Under the pieces are notes generated by a model. It did not search any database. It was not told the origin of the DNA and saw only the letters and a list, made by a program, of their open reading frames with translations. DNA of 64,000 bases from Paroedura picta (lineage: Eukaryota > Chordata > Lepidosauria > Squamata > Gekkonidae), in assembly GCF_049243985.1 (NCBI RefSeq), contig NC_135376.1, forward strand, positions 40,529,001 through 40,593,000. Direction: 5' to 3'. A program made the position numbers and the translations under genes. This document shows positions 12,471 through 38,523 of the stretch, piece by piece (within the stretch, counting starts at the first letter, position 1; each line of letters starts with the position of its first letter).

Positions 12471-13389
12471 TCCGACCTACGCCTGCACAGTTCCAATGTG
12501 GGGCTGCAGCACAAAGACGGATAGTAAATATTAAGATTAATAGTGCACCAAGCAAGCATGAGTTCTTACAAGAATTCTTTTTGTACATTTGGCAACAGAG
12601 AACACAAAAGCAAAACTATATGCCTTTGTTTGCTTCCTGCTTTGCTTCATCCATTTTTTTTTTGGTATTCTCATCCCACCACAACCACCCACTAAAATAT
12701 ACATTTGCAGTTAGTGTTATTTAGGCAAGGGTCCCTCTCTCTTCAGTGGGTAGGGATGTGGATTAGCAGCCACTGCTCATACAGAACCACAGCCTATTGT
12801 TGATCAAATAATAGGAACACAACCATCTGTATTGATAATTATGATGAAGTGGGCATGTCCTTGGCCAGACAGCGTAGCTGAGACAGCACATGCCATCTTT
12901 TCCCAGCACCTCAATGCTTAGATACTGCCTTTTTAGCACAGATTTCCCATCCCAAGGGGGGTAAAGAAAGAAAAAATGAAGAATCTAACTGCTAAAGTGA
13001 ACACTTAGGGACCACACAACAGTAATAAGAAGCCTTCCCAGACATCTCAGTATTTCTTAACTCGTAAAATTAGTTTCTTGCGGTCCACAAAGCCTATTCA
13101 CAGAAGCTGATGATTTTTTTCAGGACCCAGGCAAACCTGACTACTGACATTTCCCTCCAGCACACGCGACTCTTTAGTGGGAGCTCAGTGCTTTCCCTCG
13201 CTTTGGGTGGGAAAGAACATAAATGAAAAGGTGACTCCTTTTTGCATATATTCAACCATGGAAACTGACACTAAAGCCGCGCAAGGCAAGATGTTAACTG
13301 TGGAAACTGAAAGGCAAAATGGAGGCTAGCCCTGAACAGTTTATTAGCCATGACAGCCCGACAAAACCTCCACCTTCACCAGGGAGCCG

Positions 13390-14700
13390 GTACTCGAAGG
13401 GGCACAGGCTCGAGACAAACAACAGGGGACGCCAATCATCTTCGCGCCCGCCCACTGGGCTTCCACAGCCGCCACGGCGAGCGCTTGCTGGAAACAGAAC
13501 TCCCAGGGAGCTTCCGAACTACCAAGGCCAACCTTCGCCAGGCCTCAGAGCGCAACCATTGGCTACAGCGGCACGCTCACTCAAACAATCAACCAATCCG
13601 TATCCTACAACTCACCCGACAGCTATTGGCTGCCTTTACACTTTTTCCTCATATATCGGACCAATCATATTTCTACATCGCAACGTACAGAGATTAGCAC
13701 GGCGACATAGTAAACCACGGGTCTTAGACCGGCCGTCATGCGGGTTTTCTCTCCCAGCCCCCCTCTCGTTAGTAAATCAGACTACGGGTCCCTGGAAAGA
13801 ACGTACCACCCCGCGGTGGCGTTTTGCATTGGGAAGCGGTCGCTTCCGCCCAAGGGCTTCATAAGGTCTCATTATGACCGTTGTGCCTGAGCGTCCAATC
13901 AGCTGAAAGCGAAGCTCCAATCGGTTTCGCCGAAGGAATGTGATAGACCCAACCCCTATGGAATCCGCTCCCCTTCCGGTATTCGGAGCGTTTCGTCCAC
14001 CGGTAAACGTTACCTGACAGCGATTGGTCGTTGTTATCTCCCGGTTGGTTCCTTAATTCGCGTCCTTTTTGAGCTTCTTTTCGCCTCAGATAGAGAGTGC
14101 GGAAGAAAGACCAGTCGCCAACCCCCGGAATGATTTTTGAAAGTAGCCTGTGAATGAGGCTGGCGCGTTAGGCCATAGAGACGCTAGGATAGAAGAGCTC
14201 ACGCTGCAAGGTATGAGAGCCGTGCCCCTTTCCAAGATGGCGGAGCGGGCGACAATTTCCCTTTTCCCGCTGCGTAGCGATCCTTTACTCTAAGATGGTG
14301 GTGGACGGGCAGCGGGCGGCTGGCGTCCTCCCGGATTCGGTTAGTTTCGAGGCTCTCGGGCAGGTCTCAGGCGAAGGGGCAGGCGGGATCCGAGCTGGCC
14401 GGCTGACTAGGAACGTTTGGAGGCCTGGTGTGCGGGGAGGGAGGGAGGACGGCGCCCCACCCACTGCAAGCCGCCTCTCGGACCTGGGCTGTTTTCGCCT
14501 GCGGAGGTGGTTTTCTGGCGTTCTTTGCTGGAGGGGGGAGTAAGGCCGGGAGGCGTGAAGGACGAATTGCTATGCCCATTTTGCCTGTGGCGTACTGGCG
14601 GGGCAATTCTAGGCGGGCATTTATGTAGATCTTCCCGTCAGACCAGCGATCTCAGCTCTCTCCGTAGTTCTCTCTCGCGTTTTTAAAGCAGAACGTTAGC
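13390..14700. promoter_or_regulatory. CpG-rich bidirectional promoter, SCLY and 15964 gene
   Basis: GC- and CpG-rich sequence in an AT-rich window. At least seven CCAAT/ATTGG boxes lie between about 13553 and 14027 (for example cattggc, accaatc, tccaatcag, gattggtc). A YY1-like ccaagatggcgg is at 14232-14243 and a weaker aagatggtgg at 14292. There is no TATA box. SCLY runs left on the minus strand, and a plus-strand transcript probably starts here and uses the donor gtatgag at 14211. Divergent use is inferred from the gene layout. Confidence 0.7.
14100..14210 (+). other. Probable non-coding first exon of the 15964 gene
   Basis: Ends in gctgcaag followed by a good donor, gtatgagag, at 14211. 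The next acceptor, tctttctcttttattgtag, is at 15912-15931. The transcription start is not defined. The exon is inferred from splice consensus and promoter position. Confidence 0.45.
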
Positions 14701-15963
14701 TCAGCTAACCCACACCCAGCCACAGCCTCCGTAAACCGAATTTGATAGATGCTAGGCAGGAAAGCGTTCCCCATGATGGATGGTCCACTGATTTATTCAG
14801 ATGTATTTAAAAGAAAGATGAGATTTCAGAATTTATGTAAGTTCTTGATTCTTGAAGTCTCCTCAACTGAGTTGGATGATTAAGTTGTGAAAGTTGACAA
14901 AGGTGCCTTTCTGAGTCCTTTGACAGCATGTATTCGGATTTTAAAAGCAGCTGAAGTGAACACACACATTTGGAAATGTTTTGTGTATGCTGCCTCTTGG
15001 ATACTTTTGTTCTGTAGTCAGCATAAGGCTTTTACCCCTGCCCCTTAAATATTTTAGGAAATTTTGTCCAAGTATGTTCAGGAAATTAAAATATATGGCT
15101 GAATTTTGCTGATAACATGCATTATCATTCATATGGAGAAAGTGTATGGCAGTACAAATAACTGACATTTAGCAGCTTGTTATGTTAATTTATATTACCA
15201 TAGCTGGGGCTTTTCAAAACAGTGGCAGATATTTCTGAAAAGACAAGAGTAACTCATCTCCAGACAGCTAGAAAATGCTGCTCTTTGAAGACAGTTTTGC
15301 CACCATACTATTCATTTTTAGTGGGCAGAAAACAGCCATTGGATTGTTCATTATAGTGTGGTCTGAAAATGTGTCTGATTCACAGACAGTAAGATAAGTG
15401 GTGCACTTGCTTGTAGTGTAGACAAACCCTGAACCATTGCTAGAATCTAGAGTTCATATTGAAGTCATATGATACATATAAACTAAAAATCTATAGTGGA
15501 GAAACATGGACTTATTTTCTTCACTGAATAAAATATCAGTTTGTTATATTTCTTGCCACTGAACTGCATCCTAAATTTTTGCTTTGCTGGAATAAATGCT
15601 TTCTATACCAACGGAAAGATTGGCGGAAATGTAGGTTAGTGGTAACAAGGATTAAATATCTTATTGAGATATTACGGTGCTTTATGGGACAGTTTAATTT
15701 TGCAGATGCTTTTATTAGTTTTTCAAGTCTCTTTCATCCTAGAAGTTGGTGTTCAGAAAAATTGTGTAGAAAATATTTGATTATAGATATTTTAGTCCTT
15801 CCTAGTATTGCAGTTTGAATTCTTTTGAAATCAGGCTTTGATGGTGAGTAGCTTCAAAAATACAGCTTTTGTATTTTTGTTGCTATGAATATTCTGATTC
15901 AAATGTCTAATCTCTTTCTCTTTTATTGTAGCTTTTGAGGTAAAGTGAATCTGGAAAGAGACA

Positions 15964-16839
15964 ATGGCAGCTTTGGATACTAAAGCAAAAGCAAAGAAAA
16001 CTCTAGGAACTGTTGATTATGTGGAATCTTCAGAATTTGCACAAGGGATTCTGCCTACAAAGAAGGATGTCATCCAAAATATGCTATATCTGTTGCACCC
16101 AAAAAGGGCTGGGCAGGCCCAGAGATCCAAAGAAGATGCTGCTCAATTGCTTGCTGAACTTTTGCAGGAACACTGGTTATTTTGCAATTTGTATACCATA
16201 GCAACACATAGCATAAAAAATCATATACTTAAGGTATATGAGGAATTCTCCAAGTTGTATCAGTCCAGAAAGCGAAGAAAAAATGAGCTGTTTACACAGA
16301 AAGCAGATGACTTCAACAGGAGCTCAGAACAGCTTTTTGATATATTTTGTACAGATACAGTTACAAGAGAGAAACTGGAGCAATACAGTGGTGTGAAGAT
16401 GACAGACATTGAGTGGAAATTTCTTGAAGATCAAAGAAGTGAAAGAAAAATGTACTTTGAGGACTTCATGGACAAGAAGCAAATGGAAACATTAGAAAGA
16501 CGAAGAAAAATGCAGTCGCTGGAACGTTTCAGGAAGATTGCAGAAGAAGAGAAAGAAACTTGTAAGCGTAAAGGAATGGCTTCCAATAGAGAGGAACAGC
16601 CGGATGAAGAAGTCAGTGATAGGAATAAAGATGACTCTTGTCTTGAACATAGTAAGGGAGTTGCAGCCTTTTCACATAAGGCAAAAAGGAAGCGCCTGTC
16701 TTCTGGATGGATTACTGGGACTGCAACTTCAACTAGCTATGGCGAGACAGTTCCTCATGAATGTCAGCATATACGTATGAGCATCAGAAAAGTCAGACCA
16801 GGGTTCTATGAGACTTTTGACAAATATGAAAATTGCTAA
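15964..16839 (+). CDS. Unrecognised 291-residue single-exon protein gene
   Basis: I do not recognise this gene as a characterised vertebrate family. The CDS is an uninterrupted 291 codons in one exon (15932 onward). It has a strong start context (gagacaATGg) and an in-frame stop just upstream, so the start is well set. Residues 1-130 look like a helical domain with DYVESSEF, LPTKKDVIQ, LLHPKR and HWLFCNLYTIATHSIKNH. A basic SRKRRK is at 101-106, EQLFDIF near 122-128, and FLEDQRSERKM near 153-163. A highly charged, probably coiled-coil segment follows at about 165-205. Residues 205-235 are acidic and low-complexity, a nuclear-signal-like KAKRKRL is at 239-245, and the tail is conserved-looking (RKVRPGFYETFDKYE). 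The motif order (LPTKK near the start, then a LFDI segment, then FLEDQR.ERKM) reminds me of uncharacterised proteins linked to transposons in arthropods and cnidarians, so a domesticated element is possible. This is from memory only. A possible polyadenylation signal, attaaa, is at 17082. Confidence 0.7.
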   Translation: MAALDTKAKAKKTLGTVDYVESSEFAQGILPTKKDVIQNMLYLLHPKRAGQAQRSKEDAAQLLAELLQEHWLFCNLYTIATHSIKNHILKVYEEFSKLYQSRKRRKNELFTQKADDFNRSSEQLFDIFCTDTVTREKLEQYSGVKMTDIEWKFLEDQRSERKMYFEDFMDKKQMETLERRRKMQSLERFRKIAEEEKETCKRKGMASNREEQPDEEVSDRNKDDSCLEHSKGVAAFSHKAKRKRLSSGWITGTATSTSYGETVPHECQHIRMSIRKVRPGFYETFDKYENC

Positions 16840-19800
16840 GTTCACATGTGAATTGCTAGAGGAGGTTGCTTCTGTTGAAGTTGAAAAAGAGTTTGGAGAG
16901 GTCTTAAAATAACCTGATCAATTGGAAGTTGATGTAGATATTATGTTGGGCTCCATAAATGTACAGCAACAGCACCAAAGCAATGACACCAGTAGAAACT
17001 TGGCTTTTAGCTTACTAAGAAGGTTAAGATGTGATTTGTTTAGGCCTGTATCAGTATCTTCACAGCTTAAAAGTGCTAGATATTAAAAGGCTGTAGCGTA
17101 GCCAAGGAAGGCAGAAGAACTAGTTTGGAAGTGCACATTAATAAGTTAATTCACTTGGGGTTAATTTAACCACAGAATTAAGCTATCTGGAAAGACAGGG
17201 CGTTCTCAATCATTTGTAGCCCTGATGTTGGGCTGGAAGCTTCTAAAAATAACAGTTTTTACCCAGGTGTAGTATAGAAGCCTGCTAAAGGAGACAATGC
17301 AGTTTCCTCTCCAAAATGGTAGTCATGTTGACCATTCTATCCTCCATGTCTCTAAGACTGGAAGATTGATAACTCAGAAAATAATGGTAACCAATCATAT
17401 GGTTATTAAAAGGAGGACAATTATCTTGGAGCTTTGTGCATAATGCAGGATCTTTTTGAGGCTCACAGTAAACTGCTGACTCTTTAGGTGTTCCAATAGA
17501 GTGCCTCCCTCCCATTGTGAAACTGTAATCCAGAAGTGCTCTAGTTTCCTTCAAAAAAAACCCCTCAATCCATATGTGAGTTTTAAGGAACTAAGCATCT
17601 ACAGTTTACAATTCTGTGAGATTTGAAGGGGTTTGGTACTTTTCAAAACTAGGCGTTCACAGGAGGAGATAAATTGATTACTTGGCCTGCCCTTGCAAAT
17701 GGCTAGTTTATAAGAGACTTGTGAAGTTCTAAGAAAATGGGTTTGTGTGGAAAGAAAAGAACAGGAAATGTACTCAGTGGCTTTAGATATAAATGTGGTG
17801 ACAACTATTTATTTTCTGCATTCTTAGCAATTAAATATCATTGGTGGTGAGAAGGATTGTGATGAAGTAGAATTTGTAATCAGACACATGAAACTAATAT
17901 GTATAAGAAATGGAACATAACATGGAATGGGAGTACATAAAGACTATGAATTCCAAATGTAGTGGTAATACAATTGTAAAATCCATTGAACCAGAAGCTT
18001 CTTATTTTTGAAGCCTAGGAAGAGATTGTAGTAGTATGTTGTATGCATTTTTGTTTCCAGTTCAGCACTAAGCAAAAGTCCTGTTTTCTTGCTTTCTGGT
18101 CCTTTTTTTTTTGATAGATATGGCAGGTTGAGATCCAAACATACTATATGCATGGTGGTATGTGCCAGTTACATGATCTGGTGGGTGACATGGACCGAAA
18201 CACACATGCATATATCCCATTTGTGTAATATTACCTCAAACAAACAAGAAAAGATCTGAGAAATTCAGCAGTATGCATATCCTCCATAAATACAGCTTTT
18301 TATGAGTAAATGTTTCTGATGTACAGTAAGATGTACAATATTGCCAGAGTGCAGATTTATGGAACTATGGTTCACAGATGTATGTATATCACTTGATGGT
18401 TCTCAGCTGGATATGAACTGTCTTTATTAAACAATGTGTTTGAGTTGACAATGAGTGATGTGAAAGTTCCATTTATGGTTATGAATGGTTGTACATCCCC
18501 ATTTGATGCTAATGTGAATGTATGATAAATATGCATCCATGAGCAGGCCCAGAAGCTGCTGAAGTTGCTTTCTTGTATTCATTGCCTCCTTAGTTTTTCC
18601 TCATATACTTTAATTTCTATACCTATAGCTGCCTTTTAAAAGAAAATTAAGTCTTTTTTGGTCAATAGCCATGTATCTTGTTCTAAGGCCACTTAACCAA
18701 GATAACTAGTCCATGTTATCCTCTACCCAGAGTTATCAGATGGGAAATAGCAGCATAGGCAGCTATGCTGGCACAAGTGTCTGGGAGCAAAGTGCCAGTC
18801 TGTGATCCTGTGTCATTAAAAGCAACAAATAGGTTAGTTGCACCTTAAAATGAACTGATTTACTGTGGCAAAATCAGGTGGACAAATCTGCCTTAGTTAA
18901 TAATAGGCCAGTTCGTCTTTAAAGTGCCATAGGATATTTGTCATTTTGCTGCAGTATACTATAACTGTTTAACATCTCTTGTAATGGTAAGAATCACTCA
19001 AACCCTTGGGACTTAGATTTGCTGAAGTGCCTCTTTCATAATTAAGGCCCTGATGCAGTGGCAAAGCAATTGTTTTATACCTTTTGGGATCATGTGGCTT
19101 TTTTTCTAACCAAGTGTGATTAGAGTAAACAGATTTGACAAGATCAATGGCTAGCAAATGCATTATATATGTTGATGAAGAAGCCAAAACTTAATTTCAT
19201 TGTTCAGCTGGGATCTATAAAAAAAGGCCTGCAGATTCCTTAGATCTTAGGGCTAAGACGTTACTAGATGTAGCATTGGCACCTCCATCCCCAGTGCCTG
19301 AATGATCTGTTTGCTTACCCTTTGGTCTATTGTAGCAAGCAAGGTTCTAGTTGCACTGGAAGTCATAGCTAATCTATTTGAAAGTTGTAAGACTTTACAA
19401 AAGGCATTGAGACCGCTCTCCATATGCAACATTGAAAGAACATGGGATTGCTGATGGGGTATAGAACGGTTGGTGAAGGTAGGAAAATTTTAAAAATTCA
19501 AAGCAAATGAGTGGGAATCAGATTAAGGAAGAATGGCTTTTGGTAGTAATATTCCCTGCCCACCATTTCTGCCAATATAAAATATACTCTCAGGTGCTAC
19601 TTGCCTCACTGGGGAAAACAAACAAGAATGGTTTCATCTAGTTAATAAGAAATAGGAGTAAAGATTAATCCTAGTAGGTAAGCAGAAAGGTTTTGATGAG
19701 AATTGGCGATACAAGAGAACAGCAATGTTTCCCTGCACACATACTATGTGCTAGTAGAACAGACAGTGCTGTGAAACAGGAAAAAGTGGAAATAACAGAG

Positions 19801-21656
19801 GGACTGGCTCTGGGAGGCTGGGTTGGGTGACTTGAATCAGGTGGGAGGAGGGGGGCTAAGAATGGATTTAAAAGAAAATGAAGTGAAATGATTTTGTCCT
19901 TTTTGATAGATTGACGTGGGAAGGTGTGTTGGTCTGAGGTGAAGCAGAGTGTCGCATTTAAGACCAACAAGTTTTACTCTGGGCTTAAGCTTAATTAGTA
20001 AAGAAACATAAAATGGCCGTGTGTGATTTTAGTTGCGTACCCATTCTTGTGATCATAGCTCATTTTCAGTGGAAGGGAAACTAAGCATCAGAGATAATGG
20101 CTGGGTATAATGGAAAGTCAAAACTGACTCCAGGGCGACTCCCAGCTGGGAGTCAGGAAGTTGAAGAGTTTAGTCCTGCATCTCAAGTGGGAATCACCCA
20201 TTCCAAGATGCCTTCCTAACCTCAGAACAGGAGGAGCTGTCACAGTGAGTATCCAGGGTTCCATTCTTAGATGGAATCTCTCGCTAACAAGCTGTTTAGA
20301 GGTGTTCAAAGCGGTGCAAAAGGGATCTGGGAATATGGCTTTCATTTGTGGGCACAAGAATTTCTTACAGTCAGTCTGAAATAAGGAATTCATTTTGGCT
20401 ATTGTCTGGAAAGTATGTCAGCTTGTCTGGAAAATATGTCAGCTTGTATATATGTGTGTGGGGGGGGCTCATCTTAGATAACCAGTACCACTATTCCAAA
20501 AGCTAGTAAAATAAAAATTTTGTTAAGTTCTGTTGATGCTATTACAATCCATCCATAATCTGACAGCTTCCATCTTGACTCAGAGACCCACGGGTTTCTG
20601 CTGTTACTGCAGCTTGGGCCAAGACCCACCATATTGTGACCTGACTCCATCCGTAACCTGCAGGCTCTGTCCACTTTCTCTGGACTACAAGTTTCTCCAG
20701 ACTCTGCTCCTAACCTGCTACTTTCTGCTGTTGTACCATCCCATATTGATATGGCTCTGCCTGCCCTGGATCTGGCATTACACTCTTCCCAGGGGTCAGT
20801 ATTTTTAAAAATCAACTGCAATGATACGAACTAATAACAAGCATGGGGGTTAGTTCTAGATGACTGGTTCATTATCTGTACCCTTTTAGACACTATACAA
20901 TTGTTCTAAGTTATACTAAATTGATCGTTTTGTATTAAGGGCATGGAACTCTACTGGAGCATTCGAAATAAAACTATCCAGATACAGTGTAAAGTTTCTA
21001 TCTTCTACTCATGTAAGATAATATACATGGAATGCAGGTGGAACAAGGCAGAGTGAAGCTCTCAGACCACAAAACAGCTGAATAGGCTTAATTGGATACA
21101 GTTTCAGCTTCCTAAATTTACCAGACCTTCATCACTGGTATGATATTAGTTATTTGATAAGGTGTGGGGGGTTTTGCTACTCCATAGCCACTTACCTGCC
21201 CATCCTACTCACCCTTGCATAAAAAAGGGAACAAGGAAAGGCAGAAAACAAAATAAATGCTGGCAGCATTGTGATGGGTAAGGGCACTATTGCGGTTGAT
21301 AATACAAGGGGAAAAGGAAAATTAAAACACAGATTAGTTGCCACTGAAGAGGTGAAAGACCACAAATCATAGAAAAAGAACAAAATGAAAATATTTTTTA
21401 TTTTCCAGGTTTAACACGAGATAGAACTGAGGTGACAATAAAAGTTGCACAGATCCAGAATGCTGTTGCATTTTTACTTTAGAAGGAAGGTTTAGTCCAC
21501 AATTCTACACTACAGGTTCAATTGTACAAAAGATTCTTGTTTTTTCCCTGTACCTGCCATTAGAAAGCAGAGCTATACCAAGAATAAAGGTGAGATTGTG
21601 ATGTCTTCAATAACCAGATACTTCTAACTACCCTATGAACATTATTCTGCGTCAGG
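16840..21656. other. Intergenic: 3' UTR of 15964 gene, then AIRE upstream region
   Basis: Presumed 3' UTR follows the stop at 16839. The rest to 21656 is AT-rich with no exon, tRNA or clear repeat recognised. The AIRE promoter should lie in the last few hundred bases, but no TATA box or CpG cluster is evident. Confidence 0.5.
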
Positions 21657-34741
<13,085 letters not shown>

Positions 34742-36330
34742 GCCCTTGGATATGGCACTGTCTTGTACTAACATCAGACTTATCCTCTGCCTGTGGAAGA
34801 AATTTGACATACCGAATTGTTCTAACACAGCCTCTCTTCTTTTACTGATGAGTCTCTAAAACAGTGTTTCTGTGCTTTTTTCAAGTTTATGGAACGGATT
34901 TTTTTTCCAGTTTGTACTTTAACCTAGGATTATTATCTTCAAATTATTGTACAAGGGAGTTTGAATTAACAAATTAGAAGTTATTATATTCTTATAAGTT
35001 TCCTGGCTGACATGGTGTTTCTGTTTTTCTTCTAAGTGTGTTCATATAGCATGCTGCTGTCCAAGTCTGACCACAGGGTTTCCCTAAATTACTCCTCATA
35101 TGATATTTTCTGCTTATAGGCACCATACAAAGTGATGAGGAATATTTCTAATGGTTGCAGGATATATGATTGCTTCCGGAGTGTGTGATGAAGAAACAGT
35201 GCAACAAGAAGGGACAGAGCAAAAAGACCAAGAATGCCTAAGGGAAAAATGCACATGAAGCATTGTATCATGTTCAGTAGTTACATAATCTTCTGCTGCC
35301 TTAGTAGCTCAACTTTTGAGAGTTGATTGTTTTTTAGGAACCCATTCTGATCTGTTCATCTTAAGCTAAAATGTGGCCCATTGTATTGAGAAATCAAGAG
35401 TGATAAACAGTGTCTTGTGTCCTATGGTAACTTTCTACAAAGATGGATCTTCTGAATCCCTGTTGCTAACTCTTTGAAGAGAGGAAGTCATATTCTGAAG
35501 GAGAAAGGCTATCTGATGGTAAAGGTCTTTATTCATTGGAAACAGCATGTTTCACCAGATGAGAACTTAGAGGAAATGAGGTATGGGTTCTGACTCATTA
35601 TGTCCTTGCTATATCATTATGAGGAGCCGATCTCATTTTGACAACCGCTTACTAATATTAGACTCAATAGGGAAATTTTGCCCTCTTGGTCCTTAGGACT
35701 TTTGGGGCTTTTCAAGACAGCTGATAATGAAGTGCTGCAACCATGATTATTGGATATTGTAGGCCTTTATAGACTGATTCTGCTTTTCTGCTATGCTCTT
35801 TCACAGGCACTATACTGCCATCCACTTGCCAAGGTCAAAGAGCAGGAGGGCACAACATCCATTCTTGGTGGTTGCCCTAAAGTTACAGAATTCTCTCAAA
35901 TGGAAACTCACAAAAAGTCAACCCAAGTTAATCTGTATAATCGTAGTAAGCATCAAGACATGAATAGGCAAAACTACCAAAGGAGTTTTAGCGGACTTCA
36001 GTACTTGCATTTTATTGTATTTTGATGATTTGTTTTTATGGCTTTTTAAGCTAATTGGTTGCCCAGAGTTTGAGTCTTTAGGAGATGTTCATTATGAATT
36101 TAAATCAACCAATCACTGTATTTGAATAAGCTAAATGCCTAAATTTCAGAAGGCTTTAAAATGGGAATTTGGACCAACAGACCAATGAGTTTTGTTCAAG
36201 TTCAGACATATATCCAAATAGGATGAAGGAAATAGTTTTTGTGTTTGGCATGGTGGGCAAAAAATGGGTAGGTGGGCAAAAAATGGTAGAGCATCTGCTT
36301 TGCCAAAGGTTTCTGGTTCAGTCTTTAGCA

Positions 36331-36402
36331 CAGGGGTAGTCAAATACGGCCCTCCAGATGTCCATGGACTACAATTCCCAGAAGCCCCTGCCAGCAAATG
36401 CC
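36331..36402 (+). mobile_element. hAT-like palindromic MITE, half copy
   Basis: caggggtagtcaaatacggc, then cctccagatgtccatggact and acaattcccagaagcccctg: the left half of the element complete at 56300-56438. Confidence 0.75.
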
Positions 36403-37089
36403 ACCAGCAGTCACAGTATACAAAGTTAACCTTGATATGGCTCAATATAGAGTGGGTCCATGTGTTCACAGTCAGGGTAAGTAATCTAAAATGATATTCA
36501 CTGAGCCAAGTTTTTTCCTAATCTCACATACAATGGGCTGATGGCAAATGACTCTTATGTTCTCAAGAGTGCAATCAAAGCCAGTCGCTTTTTAGAAATT
36601 ATTAGGAAATAGACTGAAATTGTTAGTTCTTCTATACAGGTACAGACTGTTGCCTTCTTTGTGTCCTAACTGGGGCTTTTGAAAATCCCTGGCTTGTCAT
36701 TGCTGGCAACAAGGATGCTAGTGTAGGTGAACCTCTTGTCTAATTCAGCAAAGTTCTTTTTGTGAAAAAAGAGTATGCTGGTAATTTAAAAAGCTATATC
36801 TAACCACAGACAGACTTGTTAAGTGTTGGGTGAAGGGCTGTGGCTCTGTGGAATTGCCCATGCTTTGGATACAAAAAGTCCTAAACACCATCCCTGGCAG
36901 CTCCAGTTAAAAGGGCCAGGCACAATATCACAGGTGTCCCTTTTGGAAAGGCTAGTTTCCAGGAAGCTATCAAAAACTATCCAGATCTCTGCTTTTCAGC
37001 CTTAGTCCAACAGAAAAGAGTGAGAAGCCATTAATATTAGGTGATGTTATTGGCTTTTACTTGACAACCTGGAAAGCCATTGCCAGTCT

Positions 37090-37560
37090 GAGTAGACAAT
37101 ACTTTGTTTATTTATATTTTAATTTACATACTGCTGCTCCCTGAAGAGTCTTGCGGTGGTTTACATCATAAAACATTAAAATACATAAAACCCCAATAAA
37201 AACTTCCCAAATTTAAGAACAACAACCAACAAAGGCGACAGTGGACACATTCTCTTAATCCCAATCCGTCCCACCTTGTTCAGCCCAATGGCCGAGTTCA
37301 TTCTCAGTGAGAGTGGGGATCGACCCAATAGGCCACGGGAGGATCCTAGTTGGAATGCCGGGACTCTGCCTTGGCCTCATAAATAGGCCTGGCAGAAGAG
37401 CTCCATCTTGCAGGCCCTGTGGAAAGCTGACAACTCCGGCAGGGCCCTCAGCTCTTCTGGGAGCTCATTCCACCAGGTTGGGGCCAGGACTGAAAAGGCC
37501 CTGGCCCGGGTCAACGCCAAGTGAACGTCCTAGAGGTCTGGGACAACCAGTAAATTCATA
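37090..37560 (-). repeat. L2-like LINE 3' region
   Basis: Reversed, it encodes the LINE C-terminus WNELPEELRALPELSAF and ACKMELFCQAY, followed by a tail similar to the block at 58566. Related fragments are at 44150, 58566 and 63095. Confidence 0.65.
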
Positions 37561-38436
37561 CCCACAGATCAAAGAGCTCTGACCTTAATGAAGTGATACT
37601 CAGATTCAGCATAACACACATTCATGTGGATGTTTAAAAGGGATTATAGCAGTCATGCTACTTTGTTTTGTCTGGAAAATACTGTAAATATTATCCTTCT
37701 AAAAAGCCAAGCAGTCGACAGTTATGAACAGAAAATATATTAAAAACAAAGAGAACAAAGGCTTTGTTATATTTATACATCTTCACCAAAGGCACTTTGC
37801 AATTTAGAATGATGAGTTGGGGCTCCACAGGAGCAGAAGAGCTGCAAGGACAGATGGGCCAGGCCAAAGGGTCAGAAGGAACCTCCCTCATACCCATGTT
37901 GCCAAATGACTCTGCAGAGGCACAGAGGATGACACTCCATAAAGTACATCGTCTCAGGAGGCAATCTATCCTGTATATAGTAGAATCTTTTAATGGACTA
38001 TGTGAGCAGAAAGAGGCACACCAAGTGAAAAATGCAGTGTTTTTGAAGTCTACTGAAACTGAGATGACATATTTTTCCATAAAATATGTGGGCTACAAAG
38101 TCCTACTTTCAAAATGAAAACAGATTTATGCCCAGTTACAAAATCTTGCCAGAGCTGAGATAATAATTAACAACTTTTGCTCAAGCCACGGTGTTCTAAG
38201 CAAACCCAGATACATATCTATGAGGCGGAAAACGCTCTGGGTATTTGGAAGTTTGTTTCTGCTTGCTGCATATCAAAACTCCTGAAGCAATCCAGATGAT
38301 ACTTTGATATCCTGAACATTTAGAAAAAGAGATTCACATTTTATATTTCTGTGCAAATGTTAAATAGATAATTTGCTTTCCCCCCAATATTACATTCATA
38401 ATGATGATATTTTGTAGTAATCTTTGGAGCTTCAAA

Positions 38437-38523
38437 TCATGGGTTCTTAATGGCAAACACTTCCCTAAAATTCTTTTCAAATTCATCTTGTAGTATCCGT
38501 CCCATTGCTTTAATCTTCTTGTC
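38437..38523 (-). CDS. SP140: SP gene last coding exon
   Basis: 87 bases with stop TGA at 38439-38437, acceptor tatttctttag. Encodes [16 protein letters not shown], the conserved end of SP140-type bromodomains. Confidence 0.96.
   Translation of the reverse strand, partial: DKKIKAMGRILQDEFEKNFREVFAIKNP

Larger units (their letters stand above)
9451..13380. other. SCLY 5' intron: repeats, no convincing exon
   Basis: About 3.9 kb between the tentative SCLY exon and the CpG island. It holds a SINE 3' fragment (10194-10300) and a probable retroelement fossil (11258-12470). The rest is unremarkable AT-rich sequence. The ORFs here lack known domains. Confidence 0.6.
34742..38436. other. Tail-to-tail intergenic region, AIRE and SP gene
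   Basis: 3.7 kb holding the 3' UTRs of both convergent genes. It also holds a hAT-like fragment (36331-36402) and an L2-like block (37090-37560). No further exon is recognised and polyadenylation sites are not clear. Confidence 0.55.

Noticed and set aside
13319-13864. 181-codon plus-strand ORF in the CpG island
   Set aside because: GC-driven, no recognisable protein features, overlaps the promoter.
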